Shown one piece after another: positions 1-5,242 of a DNA stretch of 5,284 nt. The translations under genes and the position numbers were made by a program. Numbering within the stretch: the first letter of the stretch is position 1; the number at the start of each line of letters is the position of its first letter. The notes under the pieces were generated by a model. The model did not search any database. It was not told where the DNA came from and saw only the letters and a list, made by a program, of their open reading frames with translations. The DNA is taken from the NCBI GenBank assembly GCA_025350175.1, contig JANXYF010000164.1, positions 1-5,284 on the forward strand, written 5' to 3'. The stretch is from Nitrosopumilales archaeon. GTDB taxonomy: Archaea; Thermoproteota; Nitrososphaeria; Nitrososphaerales; Nitrosopumilaceae.

Positions 1-1221
1 CCAACAAGTGACAGATCATTACCCATTATAGATCAAACATCATCTACGCAAATTAAAGCACTAGAAAAAAACTGTAAAGAATTTGGAATTACTCTCTTTG
101 GCATCAATAGTCCCAATCAGGGCATAGTACATGTAATAGGTCCTGAACTAGGAATTACACTTCCTGGAACAACTATTGTTTGTGGTGACAGTCATACTTC
201 AACACATGGAGCCTTTGGCTCGCTTGCCTTTGGAATTGGCACAAGTGATGTTGAACATGTCATGGCAACTCAATGTATTATGATGGAAAAGCCAAAAACT
301 TTTGCAATCAAAATCCAGGGAAAGAGAAAGAACCCACATGCTGTAACTGCAAAAGACATTATTTTATCAATTATAAGAAAAATTGGAACTGCAGGAGGAA
401 CTGGAACAGTAATTGAGTATCGCGGTGATGCTATATCTGAATTGACAATGGAGCAGAGAATGACAATATGTAACATGTCAATAGAGGCAGGGGCTCGAGC
501 TGGATTGATTGCACCTGATGAAAAAACCTACCAGTATCTCAAAGGACGAAAATATACTCCAGCTAATTATGATGAACTTGTCAATAATTGGCATGATAAT
601 CTAAAAACAGACAGCGGAGCAAAGTTTGATAAATCATTTACACTCAGTGCGGAAAACATTGCACCTCAGGTTAGCTGGGGTACAAATCCTGCCATGACAG
701 ATGACGTTACTGCACAAGTTCCATTCCCGGAGGAATATGGTAAAGGAAATCCCGAAGAAGTCAAAGGCGCAACAAAAGCACTCCAGTATATGGATCTTAA
801 ACCTGGTACTCCAATTATGGACATTGTAATTGATAGAGTGTTTATTGGATCATGCACTAATGCAAGATTAGGCGATTTGATAGAAGCATCAAAAGTTGTA
901 AAAGGAAAAACGGTCTCACCAAAAGTAAGAGCAATGGTAGTACCTGGGTCTCAACTTGTTAAGAAAAATGCAGAGGAGATGGGCCTTGATAAAATATTCA
1001 AGGATGCAGGATTTGAATGGAGAGAATCTGGATGTAGTATGTGTCTTGGTATGAATCCTGATATCTTGGCAGCAGGTGAGCGATGTGCAAGTACTTCTAA
1101 CAGAAACTTTGAGGGACGACAAGGTTCAGGAGGTAGAACACACCTTGTAAGTCCTGTAATGGCAGCAGCCGCCGCAATTAATGGCCATTTTGTAGACGTA
1201 AGAGAATTGGATCTGAACTAG
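1..1221 (+). CDS. leuC: 3-isopropylmalate dehydratase large subunit (LeuC), 5'-truncated by the window edge
   Basis: Large subunit of isopropylmalate isomerase, an aconitase-family [4Fe-4S] enzyme that converts 2-isopropylmalate to 3-isopropylmalate in leucine biosynthesis; it works as a heterodimer with LeuD. The frame is open from base 1 to the TAG at 1219-1221 (406 codons), so the ATG at 262 is internal. By comparison with the E. coli protein (466 aa), about 60 N-terminal residues lie outside the window. In window numbering, the VCGDSHT-STHGAFG motif lies near residues 60-73. The cluster-ligand cysteines are Cys285 (in FIGSCTNAR) and Cys345/Cys348 (in SGCSMCLGM). The C-terminal ERCASTSNRNFEGRQG substrate-binding block and GGRTHLVSP follow. 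All key residues are present and the frame is intact. The motif wording is the long bacterial type rather than the shorter homologues of many methanogens (from memory). leuD follows one base later, so the two are co-transcribed. Confidence 0.97.
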   Translation, partial: PTSDRSLPIIDQTSSTQIKALEKNCKEFGITLFGINSPNQGIVHVIGPELGITLPGTTIVCGDSHTSTHGAFGSLAFGIGTSDVEHVMATQCIMMEKPKTFAIKIQGKRKNPHAVTAKDIILSIIRKIGTAGGTGTVIEYRGDAISELTMEQRMTICNMSIEAGARAGLIAPDEKTYQYLKGRKYTPANYDELVNNWHDNLKTDSGAKFDKSFTLSAENIAPQVSWGTNPAMTDDVTAQVPFPEEYGKGNPEEVKGATKALQYMDLKPGTPIMDIVIDRVFIGSCTNARLGDLIEASKVVKGKTVSPKVRAMVVPGSQLVKKNAEEMGLDKIFKDAGFEWRESGCSMCLGMNPDILAAGERCASTSNRNFEGRQGSGGRTHLVSPVMAAAAAINGHFVDVRELDLN

Positions 1222-1222
1222 A

Positions 1223-1795
1223 ATGGAAAAATTTAAAAAAATAAAAAGTATGACCACGCCGCTTGACAAGGTAAATGTTGACACTGATCAAATAGTTCCA
1301 AAACAATTTCTAAAACTAATTCAAAGAACTGGGTTTGGTCAATACCTGTTTTATGACTGGAGATTTGAAAAAGATGGTATTCCAAGAAAAGATTTTGTCT
1401 TAAATGATCCTAGGTATGAAAATTCCAAAATTCTACTTGCTAGAGATAACTTTGGCTGTGGTTCTAGTAGAGAGCATGCAGTCTGGGCACTAGATGATTA
1501 TGGGTTTAAGGTGATAATCTCTACGTCTTTTGCTGATATATTTTATAATAATTGCTTCAAAAATGGAATTTTACCAATTAGAGTCTCAGAAGATGTATTA
1601 CAGAAATTATTTTCAACAAAATCCGAAGTTGAAGTAGATTTAGAGAATCAGACAATCATAGTGGATAATACTTCTATATCATTTTCCATTGAATCTCATT
1701 GGAGGAAGATTCTACTTGAAGGACTGGATGATATTGCAATGACTTTACAACATGATGCTGAGATTACAAAATACGAACGTTCTCACAAGATCTAG
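1223..1795 (+). CDS. leuD: 3-isopropylmalate dehydratase small subunit (LeuD)
   Basis: Small (swivel-domain) subunit of isopropylmalate isomerase, partner of the LeuC encoded immediately upstream. The protein is 190 aa, close to the bacterial type (about 200 aa) and longer than the 160-170 aa archaeal type. Visible motifs are NVDTDQIVPKQF at residues 18-29, ARDNFGCGSSREHA at 73-86 (substrate-binding loop), SFADIFYNN at 102-110 and the C-terminal LTLQHDAEITKYE at 173-185. The ATG at 1223 is one base after the leuC stop, which implies translational coupling. I prefer it to Met10 because MEKF followed by TPLD before NVDTD matches the normal family N-terminus. No strong Shine-Dalgarno sequence precedes it. 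The TAG stop at 1793-1795 overlaps the stop codon of the opposing nucleotidyltransferase gene. Confidence 0.97.
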   Translation: MEKFKKIKSMTTPLDKVNVDTDQIVPKQFLKLIQRTGFGQYLFYDWRFEKDGIPRKDFVLNDPRYENSKILLARDNFGCGSSREHAVWALDDYGFKVIISTSFADIFYNNCFKNGILPIRVSEDVLQKLFSTKSEVEVDLENQTIIVDNTSISFSIESHWRKILLEGLDDIAMTLQHDAEITKYERSHKI

Positions 1796-2526
1796 GTACC
1801 AAATTTCTTAATTATAGAATCTACCAATTCTTTATTTCTGTCAACACGCGTTGGTGAATCTATATCCAACCACTGGGTCTTTCCTATATCATATGCTGCA
1901 ATCTTTCTTTTTCTTGATAGTGGTTGCAAAATATCATAAGATAAATTCAAATCCTTTTTCTTTTGTTTTTTAATTTTAATTTGATTAATTATCTCAGAAT
2001 TGATTATGTAAATCCCAAGACATTCTGCCATTTGTAATGCAATTATAGGTTTTTCTCTAAACTCCTCAATGATTCCATTTTTTACTATTGCAAATCCTGT
2101 TTCTTCTTTTCTAAATCTTCTTACAGCTATTGTAGCTGTAGTCTTGGAATCTTTATGAAAATGATACATCTTGTTTATGTCAACTGGACTTAGATTGTCA
2201 ACAAACCACAAAACAAATTCTTTGTTCTTTCCAAGTAATGTACCCAAGTGAACAAGATCTCCCCCTGTCCCACTCTGTGAATCTTGAATAAACTTTATCG
2301 GTTTTTTTACCGAAATATGGTTTTCAAAATATTTTTCGATCTGTTTTCCAATTCCGGAAAAATCTCCCAGTATGATTATACTATCAATGATGTCAAACTT
2401 GGAAAGATATCTAACAACATGATAAACGAGAGGTCTTCCCTGAACGGGAATCATTGCTTTTGGGATATATTCTGTAAATGGTCTTCCGCGTGTTCCACGG
2501 CCTCCTGCCAGAATTACAGCTTTCAA
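1792..2526 (-). CDS. Sugar-phosphate nucleotidyltransferase family protein (NDP-sugar pyrophosphorylase-like)
   Basis: A 244-aa single-domain NTP_transferase protein. Members of this family join a nucleoside triphosphate to a sugar 1-phosphate to give an NDP-sugar (for example GDP-mannose or dTDP/UDP-glucose) for glycan synthesis. The N-terminal Rossmann signature MKAVILAGGRGTRGRPFT (residues 1-18) is followed by PKAMIPVQGRPLV at 23-34 with the expected Lys23. Also visible are SGTGGDLVH at 85-93, VDN at 109-111 where the metal-binding GD usually sits, FREKP at 156-160, LGIYII at 170-175 and WLDIDSP at 219-225. There is no C-terminal left-handed beta-helix, so it is a core-only enzyme. Two departures from the usual wording are GTRG for GTRL and FVDN for GD. 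The start is TTG at 2526, chosen because the family N-terminus begins exactly there. It lies 2 nt after the rps9 stop with no clear ribosome binding site, which suggests coupling or reinitiation. Nucleotide and sugar specificity cannot be read from sequence. Confidence 0.88.
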   Translation of the reverse strand: MKAVILAGGRGTRGRPFTEYIPKAMIPVQGRPLVYHVVRYLSKFDIIDSIIILGDFSGIGKQIEKYFENHISVKKPIKFIQDSQSGTGGDLVHLGTLLGKNKEFVLWFVDNLSPVDINKMYHFHKDSKTTATIAVRRFRKEETGFAIVKNGIIEEFREKPIIALQMAECLGIYIINSEIINQIKIKKQKKKDLNLSYDILQPLSRKRKIAAYDIGKTQWLDIDSPTRVDRNKELVDSIIKKFGT

Positions 2527-2528
2527 GG

Positions 2529-2972
2529 TTATCTATACGATTTCTGTTTTCTTCTTCTAGCACCAGGACCGCCAAATTTCTTTGGTTCCTTTCGTCTATC
2601 GTCACCGCTTAGCAAATGTTTATCGAATTCTGTTAATCGTTTTCTAAGATCCTCTCTTACGGTTCTTGTAAGTGGATGATCCTTTGGTTCCTTTCTGGAT
2701 TTTGTCCATCCTGTCATGGCTCTTGAAATTGCGATTGCACTTGCATATGATTGTCCAACAAAACCACCACCTTTGACTTTAACTGAAACATCTATTTTGT
2801 TTCTAAGTTCTCCTGCAACTTCTAAAGGCCCTAGCATGATTTCTCGTGCTACTTCTTGTTGGACCATTTCTACTGGAACATTGTTAATTCTTACACGACC
2901 AACTCCTTTTGTGATAAATGCATGTGCTCGTGCAGTTTTTCTAGTTGCATAATAGCTTTCTAACTTTACCAT
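2529..2972 (-). CDS. rps9: 30S ribosomal protein S9 (uS9)
   Basis: Small-subunit ribosomal protein whose C-terminal tail reaches the P-site tRNA. With the start used here it is 147 aa. The YYATRKTARAHAFITKG N-terminus (residues 7-23) gives the RKTA signature. GGGFVGQ at 68-74 is the conserved glycine turn, DDRRKEPKKFGG at 124-135 matches the usual D-R-K-E-x-KK-G block, and the basic tail ends in QKSYR. About 15 residues around 79-94 (KSRKEPKDHPLTRT region) look like an insertion relative to the compact family core. I chose the ATG at 2972 because it overlaps the rpl13 stop as TAATG and a GGTGG purine stretch lies about 9 nt upstream. An in-frame GTG at 2984 would add four residues (151 aa) and cannot be excluded. 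It is fourth in the minus-strand operon. Confidence 0.96.
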   Translation of the reverse strand: MVKLESYYATRKTARAHAFITKGVGRVRINNVPVEMVQQEVAREIMLGPLEVAGELRNKIDVSVKVKGGGFVGQSYASAIAISRAMTGWTKSRKEPKDHPLTRTVREDLRKRLTEFDKHLLSGDDRRKEPKKFGGPGARRRKQKSYR

Positions 2973-3451
2973 TATTCGTGCCACCCAACCATTTTACCTA
3001 ATTCTCCTAGAGTTGTATAATACGGAGAAGGTCTTCTAATTTTTGCGTCATCGAACTGTGTTGTTTTCTTTGATCTTAATTCATTTGGTACTCCAAGATA
3101 AGCTCTTAGTCTTTTCAAAGATGTCTTACCTGATGGTTTATTCTTTGGTAACATCCCTCGTACCATTCTGCTTATGATGGTGTCTGGTCTACGAGGGTGA
3201 AATGGACCGAATTTAGGATTATTGATACTGGCTACTTCCAAAAACTTTCTATATTCTTCTATGATTGCCTTTCTATCTCCTGAAATCATAATGTTTTCAG
3301 AATTTACAATTGATACTCTATTTCCTTTTATGAGAAGTTTGGCAACATGTGAACAAAGTCTACCTGCAATCAAATTTGTTCCGTCTACTATGATTGTTTG
3401 TGAAGATGGATTTTTCTCCGCTGATTTTACTTCAGTAACTTGTTTAACCAA
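2972..3451 (-). CDS. rpl13: 50S ribosomal protein L13 (uL13)
   Basis: Large-subunit ribosomal protein involved early in 50S assembly; 159 aa. The core begins at TIIVDGTNLIAGRLCSHVAK (residues 19-38), followed by VNSENIMISGDR at 49-60, HPRRPDTIISRMVRGMLPK at 85-103 and a GK-T-SLKRLRAYLGVP segment at 108-122. A hydrophilic stretch of about 17 residues precedes the core. The start is TTG at 3451. No ATG or GTG exists before the core, and an AAGGAGTG Shine-Dalgarno sequence (plus-strand 3459-3466) sits 7 nt upstream, so TTG is well supported. The gene overlaps the 3' end of rpl18e by 8 nt, and its TAA stop shares one base with the rps9 ATG. The rpl18e-rpl13-rps9 order is the usual archaeal one. 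Confidence 0.96.
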   Translation of the reverse strand: MVKQVTEVKSAEKNPSSQTIIVDGTNLIAGRLCSHVAKLLIKGNRVSIVNSENIMISGDRKAIIEEYRKFLEVASINNPKFGPFHPRRPDTIISRMVRGMLPKNKPSGKTSLKRLRAYLGVPNELRSKKTTQFDDAKIRRPSPYYTTLGELGKMVGWHE

Positions 3452-3791
3452 TTATTTTCACTCCTTTTCCTGTTGGATGATTCTTGATAATTTGAGATAT
3501 ATCTAATATCTTTCCGCCTGATTCTATTATCTTCTTTGCACCAGTAGCTGATATGGAAAATGAACATAATGTTATTTTATGTGAAAGATTTCCTGTTCCC
3601 AATACTTTTCCTGGAACTACAATTACATCATTGTCTAATGCTAATTTATCTATCTGACCCAAGTTGAGTGTTCTCTTGGCTCTAGTTGGTTTTAAGGCCA
3701 GTTCTGCCAGTTTTTCCCATATGGGTGCATTGTTCTTCTTTGATGCACCACGCAATGTCTTTACTATTTGAATAACAACCTGATTAGTCAT
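3444..3791 (-). CDS. rpl18e: 50S ribosomal protein L18e (eL18)
   Basis: Archaeal/eukaryotic large-subunit ribosomal protein with the L15/L18e fold; 115 aa, close to the usual archaeal length of about 120. Recognisable segments are WEKLAELALKPTRAKRTLNLGQIDKLA (within residues 25-51), the central VVPGKVLGTGNLSHKITLCSFS (within 58-79), and SATGAKKI leading to the terminal NHPTGKGVKIIG. The start is ATG at 3791; upstream in frame there is no other start before a stop at 3810-3812. It is separated from rpoD by 40 nt, the only real gap inside this operon, and that gap contains a TATA-like box. The 3' end overlaps rpl13 by 8 nt. Confidence 0.95.
   Translation of the reverse strand: MTNQVVIQIVKTLRGASKKNNAPIWEKLAELALKPTRAKRTLNLGQIDKLALDNDVIVVPGKVLGTGNLSHKITLCSFSISATGAKKIIESGGKILDISQIIKNHPTGKGVKIIG
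3459..3466 (-). promoter_or_regulatory. Shine-Dalgarno site for rpl13
   Basis: Read on the minus strand this is AAGGAGTG, a near-complete match to the complement of the archaeal 16S rRNA 3' end. It lies inside the last codons of rpl18e and 7 nt before the TTG at 3451. It is the strongest ribosome binding site in the operon and decides the non-ATG start of rpl13. Confidence 0.8.
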
Positions 3792-3815
3792 GTGTAATAA
3801 TGCCCACTTTTACCC

Positions 3816-3828
3816 AAATATAATATAT
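3816..3828 (-). promoter_or_regulatory. Putative internal promoter (TATA-like box) ahead of rpl18e
   Basis: On the minus strand the 40-nt rpoD-rpl18e gap contains ATATATTATATTT, centred near 3822. Archaeal TATA boxes sit about 26 nt before the transcription start, which would place initiation near 3796. That leaves about 5 nt before the rpl18e ATG at 3791, a nearly leaderless mRNA. No Shine-Dalgarno sequence is present in front of this ATG, which agrees with leaderless translation. An AT-rich spacer could produce such a match by chance. Confidence 0.45.
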
Positions 3829-3831
3829 GCT

Positions 3832-4467
3832 TCAACCGAGTGCGGCTACGTTTTTCTGGAATTCACTCAATCTTTTTTCAAGCTCTTCGATGGCTGCTCT
3901 TAGAACCTCTTTTGGAGATAGACTACCGGTAGTCTCTATATACAGAACATGTTCATCGGGATTATTTGTAGATGTAAGGGCTGAGACTGTAGAAGAATTC
4001 CATTTGGCATGATCGCTACCTCTACCTAGTCTTGCATATGCTTCTACCTTCAATTTCTGACTTGGAGCTAATGTAACAATTGGAATGTTAGGACTAACAG
4101 GCTTTACAACTTCATCTTCTGAGCTAATTTCTGCTGAAGTTATTGTACGAGTTGTATCTGTGCTGCCGGAATCAAGCATAAGTAAGACTCTACATCTACT
4201 ACAGCCAAGCTCACTATGGCAGTCACATGTAGATGGCTCAATAAATCTCTCAAGATCTGTTTTTAATGGCATCATTGCAAGTCTATGAGCTACTCCTTCA
4301 TCCGGCAAAACTGATGAATTTTCAATAATTACAACATCATCAACAGCAAATGTGGGAATTCCTGATAGGCAAATTCGTCTAAGTGCATTAGCATATTGAA
4401 TGGGTATGCCCTTCAATTTTACAACCATATTGTTACCACTTTCCTCAACAATCTCTAAAGAAGTCAA
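3832..4467 (-). CDS. rpoD: DNA-directed RNA polymerase subunit D (Rpo3)
   Basis: Archaeal RNA polymerase assembly subunit, homologous to the bacterial alpha N-terminal domain and eukaryotic Rpb3/AC40, which pairs with subunit L to seed polymerase assembly. It is 211 aa. KGIPIQYANALRRICLSGIP (residues 19-38) is the classic dimerisation motif and HRLAMMPLKTDL (61-72) follows. Next comes CDCHSELGCSRC at 81-92, a CxCx5CxxC set (Cys81, 83, 89, 92) resembling the Rpb3 zinc site. YARLGRGSDHAKWNSS (144-159) is also conserved, and the helical C-terminus carries KEVLRAAIEELEKRL. No cysteine follows residue 92, so the ferredoxin-like [4Fe-4S] domain known in Sulfolobus RpoD appears absent. The start is TTG at 4467: an in-frame TAA at 4471-4473 excludes anything upstream, and the first ATG (codon 14, at 4428) would remove the first beta strand. 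It is first in the minus-strand operon. Confidence 0.96.
   Translation of the reverse strand: MTSLEIVEESGNNMVVKLKGIPIQYANALRRICLSGIPTFAVDDVVIIENSSVLPDEGVAHRLAMMPLKTDLERFIEPSTCDCHSELGCSRCRVLLMLDSGSTDTTRTITSAEISSEDEVVKPVSPNIPIVTLAPSQKLKVEAYARLGRGSDHAKWNSSTVSALTSTNNPDEHVLYIETTGSLSPKEVLRAAIEELEKRLSEFQKNVAALG
3920..3935. repeat. Perfect 16-bp palindrome inside rpoD
   Basis: AGACTACCGGTAGTCT reads identically on both strands. It falls in rpoD codons for Glu-Thr-Thr-Gly-Ser-Leu near residues 178-183. As RNA it could form a 6-bp stem with a CCGG loop. A perfect 16-mer palindrome is not expected often in a window of this size, but coding constraint or chance explains it well enough; no function is implied. 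Confidence 0.5.
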
Positions 4468-4493
4468 ATCTTACGAAAGGGGACTAAAATTCC

Positions 4494-4503
4494 AAATAAA
4501 AAT
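4494..4503 (-). promoter_or_regulatory. Putative TATA box of the rpoD operon
   Basis: The minus-strand sequence ATTTTTATTT is centred about 31 nt before the rpoD TTG at 4467. With usual archaeal spacing, transcription would start about 5 nt before the gene. There is no Shine-Dalgarno sequence in the interval. The same A/T block is also upstream of SBDS on the other strand, so it could in principle serve both directions. This is motif reading only. Confidence 0.45.
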
Positions 4504-4517
4504 CTAGCGAGTTTTTC

Positions 4518-4531
4518 TTTATAGATAAATA
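4518..4531 (+). promoter_or_regulatory. Putative TATA box of the SBDS-rrp4 operon
   Basis: TTTATA (4518-4523) followed by GATAAATA forms a good archaeal TATA-like element. It is only about 17 nt before the ATG at 4538 but about 32 nt before the in-frame ATG at 4553. That spacing would suit a near-leaderless transcript beginning near 4547 and translation from the second ATG. The alternative is the A/T block at 4494-4503 as the TATA box, with start at 4538. Confidence 0.4.
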
Positions 4532-4537
4532 CCGAGT

Positions 4538-5242
4538 ATGAGTACCCCAATTATGGATACCAAGGTAACAGTCGTGAGGTTCTCAGTAGAAGGGGAAAAG
4601 TTCGAAATATTGGTAAAACCAGATCCTGCTTTGGAATTCAAGATAGGTAAGCGTAAGGATATCTCTGGGGTATTGATTTCAGATGAGATTTACTCTGATT
4701 CTAACAAAGGAACAAGGGCATCTACGGAGAAACTTATGAAGGCATTCAAAACCACCGACTCAAATGCAATTGCTACTATAATGCTTGAGAAAGGAGAACT
4801 GAATCTTACTACTGATCAGCGAAGAAAAATGGTATCTGAGAAACGTAAACAGATAGTGGATTTTATTGCTAAAAGCTATGTTGATCCAAGATCACATCTT
4901 CCACATCCTCCACTTAGAATAGAACAAGCTATGGATGATGCGAGGGTATCAATTGATCCTTTTAGAAATACTGATGAACAGATCAAAGAAATAATAGAAC
5001 AACTCCGCTCGATAATTCCATTAAAGTCTGAAAACATGCTTCTCGAAATTCTAGTGCCAGCTCAATTTGCAGCACAATCTTATTCTGTTTTAAAGTCCTT
5101 TGGAACTTTGAAAAAAGAAGAATGGCAAGCAAATGGTGGACTTAAAGTAATACTAGATATACCGGCGGCGGCAAGGGCAAATGTAATGGACAGATTAGGA
5201 TCTGTAACAAAAGGTACTGCTTCTATTGAGGTTGCAAAATGA
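4538..5242 (+). CDS. SBDS: Ribosome maturation protein, SBDS/Sdo1 family
   Basis: Archaeal homologue of the Shwachman-Bodian-Diamond syndrome protein. The eukaryotic protein helps release the anti-association factor eIF6 from the large ribosomal subunit; the archaeal role is inferred to be similar. It is 234 aa, the normal archaeal length. The N-terminal FYSH domain (about residues 8-95) contains GEKFEILVKPD (19-29), ISDEIYSDSNKGTRAS (47-62) and KGELNLTTDQRR (85-96). The central helical domain contains DPRSHLPHPPLRIEQAM (116-132) and DPFRN (140-144). The C-terminal ferredoxin-like domain contains PLKSENMLLEILVP (161-174) and GGLKVILDIPAAAR (200-213). An in-frame stop at 4526 limits the start to ATG 4538 or ATG 4553. 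The latter gives 229 aa and a family-like N-terminus (MDTKVTVVRF), and may be the true start. The TGA stop overlaps the rrp4 start. Confidence 0.95.
   Translation: MSTPIMDTKVTVVRFSVEGEKFEILVKPDPALEFKIGKRKDISGVLISDEIYSDSNKGTRASTEKLMKAFKTTDSNAIATIMLEKGELNLTTDQRRKMVSEKRKQIVDFIAKSYVDPRSHLPHPPLRIEQAMDDARVSIDPFRNTDEQIKEIIEQLRSIIPLKSENMLLEILVPAQFAAQSYSVLKSFGTLKKEEWQANGGLKVILDIPAAARANVMDRLGSVTKGTASIEVAK
5228..5232 (+). promoter_or_regulatory. Shine-Dalgarno site for rrp4
   Basis: GAGGT within the last codons of SBDS lies 6 nt before the ATG at 5239 and 9 nt before the ATG at 5242. It supports SD-driven, coupled translation of the downstream gene and fits either of the two adjacent start codons. Confidence 0.6.

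Noticed and set aside
262..1221. Reading leuC as a complete 319-aa gene starting at the ATG at 262
   Set aside because: The same frame is open back to base 1 and encodes the conserved LeuC segment including GDSHT, so the ATG at 262 is internal and the gene is truncated by the window.
2411..2605. 64-codon minus-strand frame overlapping the rps9 end and the nucleotidyltransferase start, as evidence of a frameshifted longer gene
   Set aside because: Both neighbouring genes have intact, family-typical termini (S9 ends QKSYR, the transferase begins MKAVILAGG), so this is an out-of-frame shadow.
2284..2679. 131-codon open frame on the plus strand across the rps9-nucleotidyltransferase junction
   Set aside because: It is antisense to two well-supported genes, its translation is rich in Ser, Phe and Cys with no recognisable motif, and it spans a gene junction. 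It is a by-product of the opposite strand's codon composition.
3222..3506. 94-codon plus-strand frame opposite rpl13/rpl18e
   Set aside because: It is fully antisense to two ribosomal protein genes, with no conserved motif or plausible ribosome binding site.
4468..4537. A small RNA or tRNA gene in the spacer between rpoD and SBDS
   Set aside because: At 70 bp it is too AT-rich and lacks cloverleaf stems or a T-loop motif; promoter elements explain it better.
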